Assembly (NCBI GenBank): GCA_021785795.1
Contig: JAJYEK010000043.1
Coordinates: forward strand, 1-27,403
DNA: 27,403 bases
Source: Pseudomonadota bacterium
Lineage (GTDB): Bacteria; Pseudomonadota; Gammaproteobacteria; Acidiferrobacterales; UBA6901
Direction of reading: 5' to 3'
In this document: positions 25,640-27,403 of the stretch, in pieces
Layout of the letters: each line of letters starts with the position of its first letter
Numbering within the stretch: the stretch's first letter is position 1
Program-made: the position numbers and the translations under genes
The notes under the pieces: model-generated
The model's database searches: none
Told to the model about the DNA's origin: nothing
What the model saw: the letters and a program-made list of their open reading frames with translations, nothing else

Positions 25640-26950
25640 ATGATCAGAATCAGACAGCTCAGTACCACCAGTGGCGACTTCCCGCAGGCGCTGGACCGTC
25701 TGCTTAACCGCATAGAGGAGACAGACCCGGGAATAGAAGAGCGCGTGCGCGAGATCATCGCTGCTGTACGCGCGCGCGGGGACGAAGCATTGCTTGAATA
25801 TACCGGCAGGTTCGACCGGTTCCAGCCGACCTCGGCTGCTATGCTCGAGGTCGCGGAGTTGCAGCTGCGCAAGGCGGCCGATGGTTTGCCGGCAGCGCAG
25901 CGCGCAGCCCTGGAGCTGTCGGCCGAGCGCATCTGGCGCTACCACGAGCGGCAGCGTCTGGAGTCATGGAGCTTCACCGAAGCCGACGGTACGCGCCTCG
26001 GTCAGCAGGTAACGGCGCTCGATCGCGTGGGCCTCTACGTGCCGGGAGGCAAAGCGGCGTATCCGTCGTCGGTTCTCATGAACGCCATACCGGCAAAGGT
26101 CGCCGGTGTGCGCGAACTGGTTATGGTGGTTCCGACGCCGGATGGCCGGATCAATGATTTGGTTTTTGCAGCCGCGCATGTTGCTGGGGTAAACCGGGTA
26201 TTCCGCGTTGGTGGAGCTCAGGCCGTGGCTGCGCTCGCGTTCGGTACGCAGACGGTTCCACGCGTCGACAAGATCGTCGGGCCAGGCAACGTGTACGTGG
26301 CTGCGGCCAAGCGTATGGTCTTCGGACAGGTGGATATTGATATGATCGCCGGTCCATCGGAGATCGCGATAGTATGCGATGGTGCAACGGACCCTGCCTG
26401 GATCGCGATGGACCTGTTCTCGCAGGCCGAGCACGATGAGCATGCACAGGCGATCCTGATCAGCACGCAGGAGGATTTCCTGCACGCCGTGCTTGCGCAG
26501 GTTGAAAGCCTCCTGCCCGGCATGGAGCGTGCCGATATCATCCGGGCGTCACTCGAAGGGCGCGGCGCGCTGATCCTGGTGCGTGATCTGGACGAGGCCG
26601 TGGATGTCGTCAACCGCATAGCACCCGAGCATCTTGAGCTGTCGGTTGAAGATCCAGAACGCCTTGCGGCCCGGGTACGGCATGCCGGCGCCATTTTTCT
26701 CGGGCGCTATACTGCCGAAGCCCTCGGTGACTACTGTGCCGGGCCGAACCACGTGCTGCCGACTTCAGGAACCGCGCGGTTCAGTTCGCCGCTCGGGGTC
26801 TATGATTTCCAGAAGCGCAGCAGCCTGATCCACTGTTCGGCGGGCGGAGCGTCCTCGCTGGGCACAACCGCATCGGTGCTGGCGCGCGGCGAGGGCCTCG
26901 AAGCACACGCGCGCTCGGCCGAGTACCGCATCCGGGGCGGCGGCAAGTAA
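25640..26950 (+). CDS. hisD: Histidinol dehydrogenase
   Basis: Zinc and NAD enzyme that oxidises L-histidinol through histidinal to histidine, the last two steps of the pathway. It is 436 aa, the normal size. The [16 protein letters not shown] block, the [12 protein letters not shown] motif, the zinc-site stretch [14 protein letters not shown] and the catalytic APEHLEL Glu-His pair are all present, as is the C-terminal HLPTSG-like [11 protein letters not shown] segment. It lies between hisG and hisC. Confidence 0.97.
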   Translation: MIRIRQLSTTSGDFPQALDRLLNRIEETDPGIEERVREIIAAVRARGDEALLEYTGRFDRFQPTSAAMLEVAELQLRKAADGLPAAQRAALELSAERIWRYHERQRLESWSFTEADGTRLGQQVTALDRVGLYVPGGKAAYPSSVLMNAIPAKVAGVRELVMVVPTPDGRINDLVFAAAHVAGVNRVFRVGGAQAVAALAFGTQTVPRVDKIVGPGNVYVAAAKRMVFGQVDIDMIAGPSEIAIVCDGATDPAWIAMDLFSQAEHDEHAQAILISTQEDFLHAVLAQVESLLPGMERADIIRASLEGRGALILVRDLDEAVDVVNRIAPEHLELSVEDPERLAARVRHAGAIFLGRYTAEALGDYCAGPNHVLPTSGTARFSSPLGVYDFQKRSSLIHCSAGGASSLGTTASVLARGEGLEAHARSAEYRIRGGGK

Positions 26951-26997
26951 GTGCGCGATTTCGCAAGCCGGCAAGTCTCTTTGGTCTTGGAGCGACG

Positions 26998-27403
26998 TTG
27001 CTGCGCCAGACACAGACTATGAGTTCCGTCGCCGACAGGATAGCCCGCCTGATCCGACCTGAAATCCGGGCGCTTGGCGCCTACCACGTTCCGGATGCCG
27101 CTGGGCTGGTCAAGCTTGATGCGATGGAAAATCCCTACGCCTGGCCAGAGCAGCTCAAGCGTCAATGGCTCGAGGGGCTGCATGAAGTCGCAATTAATCG
27201 CTATCCCGATCCTGCTGCGCATGCCTTGCGGCAGCGGCTCAGGGAATCGTTCGGACTGCCTGCCGGTGCTGATCTGTTGCTCGGCAACGGTTCGGATGAA
27301 CTCATCCAGCTGATCCTCATGGGAGTCGCCCGAGCCGGAGCTTCGGTGGTGGCGCCGGCTCCGACCTTCGTGATGTACGAAATGATCTCGAAATTTCTCG
27401 GAA
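26998..27403 (+). CDS. hisC: Histidinol-phosphate aminotransferase, N-terminal part (cut by window end)
   Basis: PLP-dependent fold-type I aminotransferase that turns imidazole-acetol phosphate into histidinol phosphate. Only the first 135 residues are in the window. YHVPDAAGLVKLDAMENPY, NRYPDPAAHALR and LLLGNGSDELIQLI are diagnostic of HisC. The TTG at 26998 is the best start, because GGAG (26989-26992) lies five bases upstream; the ATG at 27019 in the same frame has no ribosome site and would shorten the protein by seven residues. It follows hisD by 47 bp. The PLP lysine lies beyond the window. Confidence 0.93.
   Translation, partial: MLRQTQTMSSVADRIARLIRPEIRALGAYHVPDAAGLVKLDAMENPYAWPEQLKRQWLEGLHEVAINRYPDPAAHALRQRLRESFGLPAGADLLLGNGSDELIQLILMGVARAGASVVAPAPTFVMYEMISKFLG

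Overview
The window is a dense, GC-rich stretch (about 60% G+C by eye) of a gammaproteobacterial chromosome. The main evidence is gene order. The block mlaFEDCB-ibaG-murA-hisGDC and the block kdsD-kdsC-lptC-lptA-lptB-rpoN-hpf are neighbours in Pseudomonas and many other gammaproteobacteria. The hprK-rapZ-EIIA(Man)-ptsH-ptsI tail is the version seen in betaproteobacteria and in deep-branching gammaproteobacteria (Chromatiales/Acidiferrobacterales-like). I cannot name the genus. No tRNA, rRNA, CRISPR array, insertion sequence or integrase was seen.

Layout. 1-2.7 kb: an unknown minus-strand protein, a divergent NADPH-type flavoprotein disulfide reductase and a stand-alone WYL-domain protein. 2.7-7.0 kb (minus strand): ptsI, ptsH, a mannose-type EIIA, rapZ and hprK, mostly with 4-bp start/stop overlaps. 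7.0-8.0 kb: no intact gene, in the place where ptsN (EIIA-Ntr) normally lies; I read 7074-7537 as a probable ptsN relic. 8.0-13.5 kb (minus strand): hpf, rpoN, lptB, lptA, lptC, kdsC and kdsD, i.e. ribosome hibernation, sigma-54, and KDO synthesis plus LPS export. 13.6-19.4 kb: six accessory genes (CPA2 antiporter, MDR oxidoreductase, unknown protein, small CHCC protein, atypical SDR, luciferase-like monooxygenase) that separate kdsD from mlaF. 19.8-22.8 kb: mlaFEDCB behind a good sigma-70-like promoter. 22.9-23.6 kb: ibaG and grxD, closed by a strong intrinsic terminator. 23.6 kb to the end: murA-hisG-hisD-hisC, with hisC cut by the window edge.

How the genes work together. Most of the window serves the cell envelope: KdsD and KdsC make KDO, LptABC carry LPS outward, Mla keeps phospholipid asymmetry, and MurA starts peptidoglycan synthesis. 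The regulatory PTS is the most interesting part. EI keeps its active-site His, HPr keeps both His15 and Ser46, and HPr kinase and RapZ look intact. However, the mannose-type EIIA has Gln at the position of the phospho-accepting His, and ptsN appears decayed. If both readings are right, the locus encodes a phosphorelay that can phosphorylate HPr on His and Ser but has no working EIIA at its end.
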